From assembly GCA_900752535.1 (NCBI GenBank), contig CAADVV010000299.1, positions 1 to 15,339 of the forward strand: DNA of 15,339 nt, read 5' to 3'. The notes under the pieces are model-generated. The model had not been told where the DNA came from, searched no databases, and saw only the letters and a program-made list of their open reading frames with translations. Made by a program: the position numbers and the translations under genes. Below are positions 7,780-15,099 of the stretch, one piece after another; the stretch's first letter is position 1; every line of letters begins with the position of its first letter. The stretch comes from Bacteroidales bacterium (GTDB lineage: Bacteria; Bacteroidota; Bacteroidia; Bacteroidales; Muribaculaceae).

Positions 7780-8637
7780 TCAGATCCGGCCTTCCTGGCG
7801 GATGGAAGTGGGATTGCTCCCCATATTCCGCTTGCAAAAGTCCGTAAAGTGGGATTGGGCGGAGAAACCGCACATGTAGGCTATTTCCTGCAACGTGTAG
7901 TGTGTCGTCCGCAGCAACTCCCCGATACGTTCGATACGGCGCTGACGTAACCACGAGGAGGCCGAGCAGCCGAAAACCCGCTGGAAACGCCGGCGGAAGG
8001 TAATCGTGCTGGAATACCCGCAAACCCCGGCGAGTTCCGTGACGTTATCCGAGGCAAGATAATTCGATTTGACACGGGAGATGAACTCGTAATCGTCCCC
8101 CAGGTGCAACAGCTCCTCGAACTCCCCGACATCGGCGGGAGTGAGATGTTCATAAGAGGCGTCGAGCATTTTCAGCATGACAGCAGCGTTACATTCAACG
8201 GGCATACCCAATGTCTTACGGGCTTCACGCAGGTAATTCTTAAACCGCAGCCGCAGCGTGTCGTGATGCGGGTAGGAACACTGGAACAGAATGGTGCAGA
8301 CCGTCCGCAGTTCATCGACACAACAGTAGCCGAAATACCACGTTACAAGACGCTCGACGTAATGGACGACATGAAATTCCTCCGAAAGCATCAGAAGAAG
8401 CAGGAACGGGGTGAAATCCTGGTATTCCCTCGTTATGGGACGGGGTGCTTCGTCAAGCAAGGAGGCGATGTCCCGCATCAGCAGAGAATCTCCCGAGTAC
8501 GCTTTTATTTGTTCGGAACTGCGGGCATAATCCCGGTAACGCGATATGACCGCCGACAAAGCATTGAACTTCACGGCGTGAACGCCTTCTATAAAGGAAG
8601 GGCGAAGACTGTTGTAAATGGATAAGTCGGTTTGCAT
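7780..8637 (-). CDS. AraC-family transcriptional regulator
   Basis: This 285-residue protein has a typical AraC/XylS DNA-binding domain at its C-terminus (about residues 190-281). The first helix-turn-helix is VTELAGVCGYSSTITFRRRF and the second is TLQEIAYMCGFSAQSHFTDF, followed by the family's KRNMGSNPTSIR closing segment. The N-terminal 185 residues carry hydrophobic and paired-cysteine patches (FGYCCVDELRTVCTILFQC) and resemble no sensor domain I can name. The gene precedes rteC on the same strand with a 105-base gap. On many Bacteroidales elements an AraC regulator accompanies rteC, so it probably links an unknown signal to rteC or the HTH operon. The ATG at 8635 is followed by a plausible N-terminus; a later start is possible. 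Confidence 0.9.
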   Translation of the reverse strand: MQTDLSIYNSLRPSFIEGVHAVKFNALSAVISRYRDYARSSEQIKAYSGDSLLMRDIASLLDEAPRPITREYQDFTPFLLLLMLSEEFHVVHYVERLVTWYFGYCCVDELRTVCTILFQCSYPHHDTLRLRFKNYLREARKTLGMPVECNAAVMLKMLDASYEHLTPADVGEFEELLHLGDDYEFISRVKSNYLASDNVTELAGVCGYSSTITFRRRFQRVFGCSASSWLRQRRIERIGELLRTTHYTLQEIAYMCGFSAQSHFTDFCKRNMGSNPTSIRQEGRI

Positions 8638-8802
8638 AAGTCATTTCTATAAAACGGAGCCGCATCCCCTTGTTGCCAAAGCTCCGCAAGTCGTTACTTA
8701 TGAACCGCTTGGAACACGGTACGAATCCTAATTACAAATATATCGCATCCGACAATCCGGAACAAATATCAGCAGGCAAAAATGAAAATAAACCTCGTTA
8801 TT

Positions 8803-8834
8803 TTTGATTTTTACCTGCAATAATATTATATTTG
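8803..8834 (+). promoter_or_regulatory. Near-consensus Bacteroidota promoter
   Basis: TTTG (8803-8806) and TATATTTG (8827-8834) match the -33 and TAnnTTTG -7 boxes exactly, with 20 bases between them, within the usual 19-21. Transcription would begin near 8841 and run toward the 3' end of ychF. It is the best promoter match in the window. Confidence 0.7.
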
Positions 8835-8855
8835 CAAACAAATAAGAGTTGTTTG
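8835..8855. repeat. 7-base inverted repeat at the predicted transcription start
   Basis: CAAACAA (8835-8841) and TTGTTTG (8849-8855) flank a 7-base spacer, directly after the -7 box. It could be a repressor operator over the start site or a 5' RNA hairpin. Confidence 0.5.
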
Positions 8856-8858
8856 ACA

Positions 8859-8935
8859 GCATGAGAAATATAGTGTATCAAAGCACTTTACCAATTTCTT
8901 ATCCGTTGCCTATTCTCATGCGAGTTTCTTTTAAT
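8859..8935 (+). ncRNA. Possible small RNA with long-range terminal stem
   Basis: GCATGAGAA (8859-8867) pairs perfectly with TTCTCATGC (8913-8921). The second arm is followed by a T-rich stretch (GAGTTTCTTTT). Together with the promoter at 8803-8834 this could define a transcript of about 95 bases. The 45-base loop is long for a terminator, so the call is weak, and it competes with the small frame in the same place. Confidence 0.25.
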
Positions 8936-8953
8936 CTATTTGTAGTCAATTAA
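8861..8953 (+). CDS. Possible 30-codon small protein or truncated gene start
   Basis: An ATG 20 bases after the predicted start site opens a frame of 30 codons ending in TAA. The product begins MRNIVYQSTLPISYPLPILM and ends in a hydrophobic stretch (RVSFNLFVV), resembling the first part of a signal anchor. No Shine-Dalgarno is present. It may be a real small protein, the leftover 5' end of a chromosomal gene cut by the element, or chance within a small RNA. I recognise no family. Confidence 0.3.
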   Translation: MRNIVYQSTLPISYPLPILMRVSFNLFVVN

Positions 8954-8989
8954 ATACCTTCAGACTACATCAAATATAGATAAAAATGC

Positions 8990-10093
8990 TCAGACGTTGA
9001 AAAGGAAGTGCATGATGTCACCGTCTTCGACGACATAGTCCTTGCCTTCGATGGCCATGCGTCCGCTTTCGCGCACGGCTTTTTCCGAGCCAAGGGTGGT
9101 GAAGTCGTCATATTTGATGACCTCGGCGCGGATAAATCCTTTTTCAAAGTCGGTATGTATGATGCCGGCGCATTTGGGCGCCTTTGAGCCGCGGATGAAG
9201 GTCCAGGCACGTACCTCGTCGGCTCCGGCGGTGAAGAATGTCTGGAGGTCGAGCAGGGCATAGGCGGCGCGTATCAGACGTGAGATGCCGCTCTCGGTCA
9301 GCCCCATCTCAGCCAGGAATTCCTGACGCTCCTCCCAGGTGTCGAGTTCGGCGATTTCGCTCTCGGTCTGCGCGGCCACAACCAGCAGCTGGGCGTTCTC
9401 GTCTTTGATGGCTTCTCTGACGGCCTCGACATAGGCGTTGCCGTCGGCTGCCGAGGCGTCGTCGACGTTACAGACATAGAGCACCGGTTTGGCGGTCAGC
9501 AGGAACAGCTCGCGTCCGAACTTCTGCTCGTCGACGGTCTCCAGCTCGACCGAACGCGCGGGGAGTCCGCGGTCGAGCGCATCCTTATATTTGAGAAGTA
9601 CTTCAAGCTGCATTTTGGCCACTTTGTCGCCGCCCGTCTGGGCCTGCTTCTCGGTTTTCTTGATGCGCGAGTCAATGGTCTCGAGGTCTTTTATCATCAG
9701 CTCGGCGTCAATGATTTCCTTATCGCGCACCGGGTCGATTGTGGTGTTGACGTGAGTGATGTTGTCGTCGTCAAAGCAACGCAACACATGTATGATGGCG
9801 TCGGTCTCGCGGATGTTTGCCAGGAATTTGTTGCCGAGGCCCTCGCCCTTCGAAGCGCCTTTGACCAGGCCGGCGATGTCGACAATCTCGACGGTTGCGG
9901 GCACGATTGAGCGGGGATTGCACATCTCCACCAGGCGCGTAAGCCGGTCGTCGGGGACGGTGATGACGCCCACGTTAGGCTCGATTGTGCAGAAAGGAAA
10001 GTTTGCCGACTGCGCCTTCGCGTTTGACAGGCAGTTGAAGAGGGTCGACTTTCCGACATTGGGAAGTCCGACGATGCCGCATTTTAGTGCCAT
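8990..10093 (-). CDS. ychF: YchF/OLA1-type ATPase
   Basis: This 367-residue protein is full length for YchF (about 363 in E. coli). The P-loop is GLPNVGKST (residues 9-17). The switch region carries DIAGLVKGASKGEGLGNKFL (72-91). In the G4 position the protein has NVDD (209-212) rather than NKxD, in keeping with the family's ATP over GTP preference. A coiled-coil insert (about 125-175) and a C-terminal TGS domain (about 283-366, ending GDIMHFLFNV) follow. YchF binds ribosomes and nucleic acid and is tied to translation and oxidative-stress responses. It is a housekeeping gene and marks the chromosome side of the element boundary. A -7 box TACCTTTG lies 55 bases upstream. The neighbouring genes show no operon with it. 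Confidence 0.98.
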   Translation of the reverse strand: MALKCGIVGLPNVGKSTLFNCLSNAKAQSANFPFCTIEPNVGVITVPDDRLTRLVEMCNPRSIVPATVEIVDIAGLVKGASKGEGLGNKFLANIRETDAIIHVLRCFDDDNITHVNTTIDPVRDKEIIDAELMIKDLETIDSRIKKTEKQAQTGGDKVAKMQLEVLLKYKDALDRGLPARSVELETVDEQKFGRELFLLTAKPVLYVCNVDDASAADGNAYVEAVREAIKDENAQLLVVAAQTESEIAELDTWEERQEFLAEMGLTESGISRLIRAAYALLDLQTFFTAGADEVRAWTFIRGSKAPKCAGIIHTDFEKGFIRAEVIKYDDFTTLGSEKAVRESGRMAIEGKDYVVEDGDIMHFLFNV

Positions 10094-10147
10094 ACTTGCT
10101 GTTTATAAAAAGTGGTATGTTGTTGGTCTGTTATTTGTTTCAAACTG

Positions 10148-10155
10148 CAAAGGTA
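10148..10155 (-). promoter_or_regulatory. -7 box of the ychF promoter
   Basis: On the - strand this reads TACCTTTG, an exact TAnnTTTG match, placing transcription start about 45-50 bases before the ychF ATG. No clear TTTG is found at the -33 distance. Confidence 0.55.
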
Positions 10156-10180
10156 GTGAAAAATGTTCGGATTAGCTTAG

Positions 10181-10305
10181 TGGCGCTTCGTGGACGCCCG
10201 CGTGAATGCGTCGTGTGGTTGCGGCCGGTCGGGCGCAGTCGGCCCGCGCAAGGGTGCATAAAAGGCGATGCTGAAGGTATGTGAGTGCTCCCTCACGCCT
10301 CACAA
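10181..10305. other. GC-rich structured intergenic island
   Basis: This stretch is much richer in G+C than the flanking intergenic sequence. It contains GCGGCCG (10221-10227) pairing with CGGCCCGC (10240-10247) with one bulge, and two competing hairpins: TGTGAG/CTCACA (10280-10285/10299-10304) and GTGAG/CTCAC (10281-10285/10292-10296). A - strand open frame crosses it but reads like non-coding sequence. An interspersed intergenic repeat or a structured RNA are the likeliest explanations. Confidence 0.35.
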
Positions 10306-10373
10306 AAACTCTACAGCGGGATACTTTTGGCCCGGTTTTGCCACTACTTTGACTCATTGTGTGCTCTGTGCCC

Positions 10374-10404
10374 TTGCATAATATAATTTGACCGATTAAG
10401 TTTG
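10374..10404 (+). promoter_or_regulatory. Promoter of the discoidin-domain gene
   Basis: TTG (10374-10376) and TAAGTTTG (10397-10404) match the -33 and -7 boxes with 20 bases between. Transcription would begin near 10411, leaving a 5' leader of about 157 bases before the ATG at 10568. The rest of the leader is AT-rich, as is common ahead of Bacteroidales exported proteins. Confidence 0.6.
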
Positions 10405-10567
10405 TTGCCGAATGATTGTTAGCCCAGTTCAACAATGGATGTACGTTGTCCCTGATTCGCCTTCTTTATTTTAGCTGACGAACCTCACACTTCTACGGAG
10501 AACACCTCTACACAATGTAATTCAAAACTATTTAATCAATTCCTTTAACTCTCAAATTAACTATTCC

Positions 10568-11620
10568 ATGAAAAAAGTCTTGTTAACGGTTGCTTTGGCT
10601 GCCGAGACAGCTTTTAGCGCATCAGCCCTGAGCGACACGATGATCAAGCGTGACCTCACGGGACATGACGCATGGCAGAGCGAATCGGAGTCGACCTTTG
10701 ACCCTAAAAATGCTCTGGACGGAAAAACCGGAAACCCCATGTCGGGTTGGAATAACGGCGAACTCGCTGGTGAAATCACCGGCAATATTCTGACTACCGG
10801 CGCCAACTGGTGGCTCGTAGACCTCGGCGAAGGCGCCGTGACCGATGCTGTCAAAATCTATTTCGAGGGAGCATTTGCCACAAGTTTTGATATTGAGTTC
10901 TTTGACACAATGCCCGAATCAGACGCCGTCTCGGCTGCGTCAACGATTTCAGTGACAAATAACGGAACAGCATTTGAGTATGAATTTGATTCTACGCAGC
11001 GTCACCGTTATATGCGTCTGAATTTCACCGGCGCAACCAATGCCGGCTGGGGTATCAAGTTCTATGAGGTAGAGACTTATAGCGATGCTAAGAAAGCCAC
11101 TTCAGCCAACCTCATCAACCCTTCGGTGGGCAGAACATATGTCATCAGAGATCTCGACGCTCCCTTGAGGGCACTTTTCTATGATGGTGATAAGAAATTA
11201 ATCGGTGTACTTGACGGAGGCTTTAATCTGTCAACAACTGCCGGTAATGCTGAGATAAACGGAACGACCTTGAAAGCCGCTGAGTATGGTGATATTGCAG
11301 TCGACTTGGAACTTGGCGGCAAAAATTTTGGAACTACGGTTTTCAAGGTCGTTCCTTCTATCGGCGACTGTTCGAATGTCATATATAACTATGGTCCCTG
11401 GAAGGCCACGATAACCGACATTTCTCCTGCCGAGGGATTTGTGCGTCCTGAGCAGATGACCGATAGTGACAAAGAGACTAATGGTGGCTGGAGCGATGGG
11501 AAACTCGGCACAGAACAGAATCTGGCCACTCCGGCTACGTTCACCCTCAATCTCGGACGCCCATGCACCGTCCACAGTCCGTACCAATATAGAGGTGACA
11601 ACCGCCGACTGGACCAATGA
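10568..11620 (+). CDS. N-terminal fragment: signal peptide and first discoidin-like domain
   Basis: The fragment has 350 codons. Residues 1-20 (MKKVLLTVALAAETAFSASA) form a signal peptide. A discoidin-like domain spans about 25-175, with the markers DPKNALDGKTGNPMSGWNNG, WWLVDLG, VKIYFEGAFATSFDIEF, RYMRLNFTG and WGIKFYEVE. An Ig-like linker follows, then the start of a second discoidin-like domain (GPWKATITDI and ATFTLNLGRPCTVHS). The last dozen residues before the stop, after CTVHS, have lost family character, which marks the frame lesion. Translated alone it would give a secreted fragment without the sorting domain, so it would not be anchored or exported by type IX secretion. Confidence 0.75.
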   Translation: MKKVLLTVALAAETAFSASALSDTMIKRDLTGHDAWQSESESTFDPKNALDGKTGNPMSGWNNGELAGEITGNILTTGANWWLVDLGEGAVTDAVKIYFEGAFATSFDIEFFDTMPESDAVSAASTISVTNNGTAFEYEFDSTQRHRYMRLNFTGATNAGWGIKFYEVETYSDAKKATSANLINPSVGRTYVIRDLDAPLRALFYDGDKKLIGVLDGGFNLSTTAGNAEINGTTLKAAEYGDIAVDLELGGKNFGTTVFKVVPSIGDCSNVIYNYGPWKATITDISPAEGFVRPEQMTDSDKETNGGWSDGKLGTEQNLATPATFTLNLGRPCTVHSPYQYRGDNRRLDQ

Positions 11621-14276
11621 GGTCAACATTGCCCGTCGCTTTGCCACACTTGGTCTCAATAACATGGACACTAAGAAAAACGGCATCGTGTTCAAACGTG
11701 TGACTGAAAACGCCACATTCTTTTATGGTGGTAACCCCCTGTCGTCCGCTTCTGCTTCCGGATCGAAAGGCGCTAAAAACGAGAGCGTCCGTGATCTGAT
11801 TGACGGCGACTGGATGGCATGGACCATCACCGAAGAGGATATGGCTGGCGAGACCAAACCGTCGGGAACCATTGACCTCGGCTATGCTTTCCCCATCGAC
11901 GAATTTGATATCCACTGGAATGCCGACGCTCAGGACGACTGGGGCATGATGTCGGGCAACTATAAAGTTTATGGAAGCGCCAACGACACTGACTGGACAA
12001 ACATCTATACAGTAGAGGGCCGTCCCGTCGACACCTACGACGTTGACCGCCATGTCTTCGCCGAAGGCACATACCGTTACGTGAAATTTGAATTTCTCTC
12101 GCCAAAGGTTCCCGGGCACGATATTGCCATCAACGAGATTGTCATCGGCGGTTCGAAATTCAAGGATACCGAGGGTAATCTGATTGCCTACTCTGAGGCA
12201 AATGTGCTCAAAATTGTCACTCCCCGCTTCGACCGTTCAAACCTGGCCGACCGCGCCGTTGACAATGACTGGATTGTAACGAACGCCGCCGTGAGCGAGA
12301 AGAATCCTCTCAACCTGTCGTATATGGCCCGTGACTGCTATGGACGCGAATTTATGGACGAGCGTCAGGATGTGAAAATCTTCAGCTATGACGGTGACAA
12401 CCGGGGCGATGAACTCGCTGCAAGCGGTAACACTGTCAATTATCGTGACGTCAGCTGGCCTGCCTATCCCTATTCTCCCGAAGCAATCGGCAGCAAGACA
12501 TTCCGCGCCGTTGCAGGCGATCTTGTTTCTGATCCCTTCACAGTCTATACAATATCTGACCGCGGCAACGTCAACCGTTATGCCTATGCATATGACAACG
12601 CCCGCAACTATAGCGAAAACTGGGAGAACGAAGAAGGCTTTGGCGACAGAGGTGCAGGCACTGCTACCGGCGACCGCGATCTCTCTAACGTAGGCACTTC
12701 ACCTCAAAACGCAGCTGACGGCAACTGGGGCTCATGGTATGCCGTAGGTTACTTCGGCCCCGGCGATCACATGGGTCAGACCTATAAATATCCCGCCAAC
12801 TGGACTCTCGGGACTCCCTATGAGCTCGTGATGGACTATCGCGGCATCAACCATGACCAGACCAATGTGGCTTCACGCTTTGCCAGCAAGCTCGACATGA
12901 TCGGCATTCAGTATGAGGGCGCCTTTGCCCGCGACTATGACGTTTATCTGCTCCACTGCGACCCCGAGACCGGAAGTACCGAAGGTTATGACTGGGAACA
13001 GGTGGCTGCGTTCAGCGGACTGACCCCGATGGGCGTCGGCCAGGTAGAGACACAGCGCATCTATCCTGCCGATGAGGATGGCACTCCTCTCCTTTGGGAG
13101 AGCAATGGTCTGGACGAAGACGGTGCCGAACACAAGGCCGGTCAGGTCAAGGCCTGGACCAATGTCGCCGCAGTCAAAATTGTACTGAAGACCATCGGCA
13201 CTCAGTGGGGCATCAAGATGATGGAGTCTGCCCTCTACGGTAAACTAAACAAGACCATTCTGCCTCTCGACCTTACCCAGCGTCGTTTCGGCGATGCCGC
13301 CGCAACCGAGCCTAAGACAGGCGGAGCTTTCCATTCGTTTGACTTCGTCTTCACCAACAACTATGATGCAACCGACTATGTCGATGCTGAGTTTAAGGCC
13401 CTGACCGATGAAATCAAGAATGTCGACTCATATGATGTAGAGCTCATCGCTCAGGAGCTCGAAGGTGACGTCTGGAAAAACGTCGCCATGACCGCCGGGA
13501 CAGCCCCCACGGCTGTCCTTGATGCCTCGGGTAACGTCGTTACGACTACTTTCTCGGAAGAAGGCACGCTCCTTTTCAGCGCTAAGCCTGACGCCGACCA
13601 TATGCTCAACGGGTATGTCATCCGCAACGCCAACCCCGCTTTCAAATATATCATGAAAGCCACGCCCAAAAAGGACGGCGAGGTCTTCACTGCTGTCGAG
13701 ATTAACAACTCGAAGCGTTCGGAGATTTCTGTCCCTGCGTTGAAATTCACGCCGGTGTCAGTTTCGATGGCTCCCGTCACCGAAGTGCTTGATGTCACGT
13801 CTCTCAATGGCACTCCGATGGCCCTCGGCGCAACCGACGCCCACAAGGCTCACTATGTGAAGGCTAACGTTGTCAGCCTCAACGGTACATTCGAAGCCCT
13901 GAACGTCACTGACGGCGTGCTCAGCGAGTGGAACGTAGGCTATCAGGTAGGCCTTAAACTCAACGGCTCTGACGATATCCGTTTCAACCAGAACTTTGAC
14001 AAGAATCTGAAGCTCAACGCCCGCCATCAGGGCGTTCTTTCAAACCTGCCTCTGGCAACAGAGACCAGGACTGCCGGCGAACTCTTTGCCGACGACCTCG
14101 CTGAAGCTCCCGAAGACATCAGGGAACAGCAGTTCTCAGTCTTCAAGGCCGAACAGATGACTGTCGAGGCCGACGCCAAAGCCTTCTTCAGCCTCGGCGA
14201 GCGCAACGGCGAGTCAGTTGTCACAACTGTGACGAAAAATATGTCCCGACTGCCAAAGCTTGGGATGCTTTCGTGA
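11577..14276 (+). CDS. Middle fragment: central discoidin-like and Ig-like domains (frame 3)
   Basis: In-frame family-like sequence starts at about 11577 (VRTNIEVTTADWTNEVNIAR) and runs to the A run near 14235. It has no authentic start of its own: the ATG at 11466 lies within out-of-frame sequence and the next is at 11664. It contains a discoidin-like domain ending DIAINEIVIGG (about 11700-12150), an Ig-like segment, a second domain with IQYEGAFARDYDVYLL and WGIKMMESALYG (about 12600-13245), and a long beta-rich tail. The final codons after VVTTVT read as nonsense until the stop at 14274, because the true continuation is in frame 2. Confidence 0.7.
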   Translation, partial: VRTNIEVTTADWTNEVNIARRFATLGLNNMDTKKNGIVFKRVTENATFFYGGNPLSSASASGSKGAKNESVRDLIDGDWMAWTITEEDMAGETKPSGTIDLGYAFPIDEFDIHWNADAQDDWGMMSGNYKVYGSANDTDWTNIYTVEGRPVDTYDVDRHVFAEGTYRYVKFEFLSPKVPGHDIAINEIVIGGSKFKDTEGNLIAYSEANVLKIVTPRFDRSNLADRAVDNDWIVTNAAVSEKNPLNLSYMARDCYGREFMDERQDVKIFSYDGDNRGDELAASGNTVNYRDVSWPAYPYSPEAIGSKTFRAVAGDLVSDPFTVYTISDRGNVNRYAYAYDNARNYSENWENEEGFGDRGAGTATGDRDLSNVGTSPQNAADGNWGSWYAVGYFGPGDHMGQTYKYPANWTLGTPYELVMDYRGINHDQTNVASRFASKLDMIGIQYEGAFARDYDVYLLHCDPETGSTEGYDWEQVAAFSGLTPMGVGQVETQRIYPADEDGTPLLWESNGLDEDGAEHKAGQVKAWTNVAAVKIVLKTIGTQWGIKMMESALYGKLNKTILPLDLTQRRFGDAAATEPKTGGAFHSFDFVFTNNYDATDYVDAEFKALTDEIKNVDSYDVELIAQELEGDVWKNVAMTAGTAPTAVLDASGNVVTTTFSEEGTLLFSAKPDADHMLNGYVIRNANPAFKYIMKATPKKDGEVFTAVEINNSKRSEISVPALKFTPVSVSMAPVTEVLDVTSLNGTPMALGATDAHKAHYVKANVVSLNGTFEALNVTDGVLSEWNVGYQVGLKLNGSDDIRFNQNFDKNLKLNARHQGVLSNLPLATETRTAGELFADDLAEAPEDIREQQFSVFKAEQMTVEADAKAFFSLGERNGESVVTTVTKNMSRLPKLGMLS

Positions 14277-15064
14277 CCCTGCCTGTCGAAGACGCCGACA
14301 AGAACCTCCACAGCCTCGTGGGCTTCTTCGCCACCTCGGCTGACCATGCCGACCACCACGCCAACGGCACTTCTGCCGAGGGATTCTTCCACGGCGGTTA
14401 TCCCATCCCGAATTCTGCAAACGACCTCGACGATAAGGATTTCGGTATGAGCGAATTTGACGCTCAGGGTGGTGCCGACAACTTCGCCTACGTAGCCCAC
14501 GACAGCGGCTCGCTGAGCTTCGGTCTCACCCACCTCTCGACCGCTCCTGCTAAGGAGGAGCTTAAAGAAGACACCAATATTGACATCTACGCTCTCGTCA
14601 CCAACGAATATCCCGTTGTACTCGCTCCGGTCGCCGATGGCGCTCTCGCCGCCGCTCCCTCGATGAGCTTCGCTACGGTTGTCGATGGTCAGAGCTACGC
14701 TGCCGAGTCTGCCGGCGAACCGATGTCCGTCGCCGAAGGTGTCGGGCCCGGCATCCAGGCTGTCGTAGTTCCCTCGGTTAAGAAGGTGACCGTCAATCTG
14801 TATAAGGATGTGGTTAACGCCATCGACAATATCTATGGCGACGCCTCCGGCTCGCTGAGCGTATATCCCAACCCTGCTGTCGACAACGTGAGAGTCAGCG
14901 CTGCTGACTCTCTGGGTGAAATCGAGATATTCACTCTCGGCGGACGCCGTGTTGTCATCGTAGAGTCTGAAGCCGCAACCACCACCATCAACGTCTCACA
15001 GCTGACATCGGGTGTCTACCTGCTGCGTGCCGCCGGCACAACCATACGCCTCGTAAAAATATAA
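14231..15064 (+). CDS. C-terminal fragment with type IX secretion sorting domain (frame 2)
   Basis: Family-like reading resumes at about 14231 (DEKYVPTAKAWDAFVTLPVE), well before the GTG at 14273 that would be the first usable start. A beta-rich region (SLVGFFATSADHADHHANGT onward) is followed by the sorting domain over the last ~75 residues: SLSVYPNPAVDNVRV, IEIFTLGGRRVVIVE, TTINVSQLTSGVYLLRAAGT and the final RLVKI. This is the type A C-terminal signal recognised by the type IX secretion system. Without the upstream signal peptide the fragment could not reach the periplasm. Confidence 0.8.
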   Translation, partial: DEKYVPTAKAWDAFVTLPVEDADKNLHSLVGFFATSADHADHHANGTSAEGFFHGGYPIPNSANDLDDKDFGMSEFDAQGGADNFAYVAHDSGSLSFGLTHLSTAPAKEELKEDTNIDIYALVTNEYPVVLAPVADGALAAAPSMSFATVVDGQSYAAESAGEPMSVAEGVGPGIQAVVVPSVKKVTVNLYKDVVNAIDNIYGDASGSLSVYPNPAVDNVRVSAADSLGEIEIFTLGGRRVVIVESEAATTTINVSQLTSGVYLLRAAGTTIRLVKI

Positions 15065-15099
15065 GAGATACTGCAACAACACTACATTCCTAATCGATA

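Larger units (their letters stand above)
8638..8989. other. AT-rich intergenic region, likely element-chromosome junction
   Basis: Composition drops from the GC-rich element to AT-rich sequence before ychF. The region contains a + strand promoter (8803-8834), a 30-codon frame (8861-8953), inverted repeats at 8835-8855, 8859-8921 and 8941-8969, and TTATATTTGC at 8826-8835, one base from the GTANNTTTGC core used by CTnDOT-type integrases. Genes on the left are mobile-element genes and those on the right are housekeeping, so the boundary probably lies here. No second copy of an attachment core is visible within the window. Confidence 0.5.
10568..15064 (+). pseudogene. Exported multi-discoidin protein with type IX sorting domain, broken by two frame lesions
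   Basis: Three consecutive open frames in frames 2, 3 and 2 read as one protein of about 1,500 residues. It begins with a signal peptide and ends with a type IX secretion C-terminal domain (SVYPNPAVDNVRV, then GVYLLRA and TIRLVKI). Between them are several F5/8C (discoidin)-like segments recognised by WWLVDLGEG, WGIKFYEVE, DIAINEIVIGG, IQYEGAFARDYDVYLL and WGIKMMESALYG, interspersed with Ig-like stretches. Such proteins are secreted to the cell surface and usually bind or process glycans; no catalytic domain is seen. Lesion 1 lies near 11575-11605 (net loss of 2 mod 3), lesion 2 at the A run 14235-14239 (net loss of one base). As written the gene cannot make the whole protein. Real decay, phase variation and assembly error are all open. 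Confidence 0.8.

Noticed and set aside
5835..8711. Recurring CGGTTCAT octamer (several copies on both strands)
   Set aside because: It also occurs within the helicase and other coding sequence, so it is not specific to control regions.
10172..10435. 87-codon - strand frame upstream of the discoidin gene
   Set aside because: Residue composition is not protein-like and it runs antisense across a good promoter and the GC-rich structured island.
14228..14245. Programmed -1 ribosomal frameshift at the A run
   Set aside because: The sequence is G AAA AAT, not a classic X XXY YYZ slippery heptamer, and no strong downstream structure was obvious; a base loss is simpler.
14273..14276. GTGA stop-start overlap suggesting coupled translation of two genes
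   Set aside because: Family-like sequence in frame 2 already begins about 40 bases earlier, so a frame lesion at the A run explains the data better than reinitiation.
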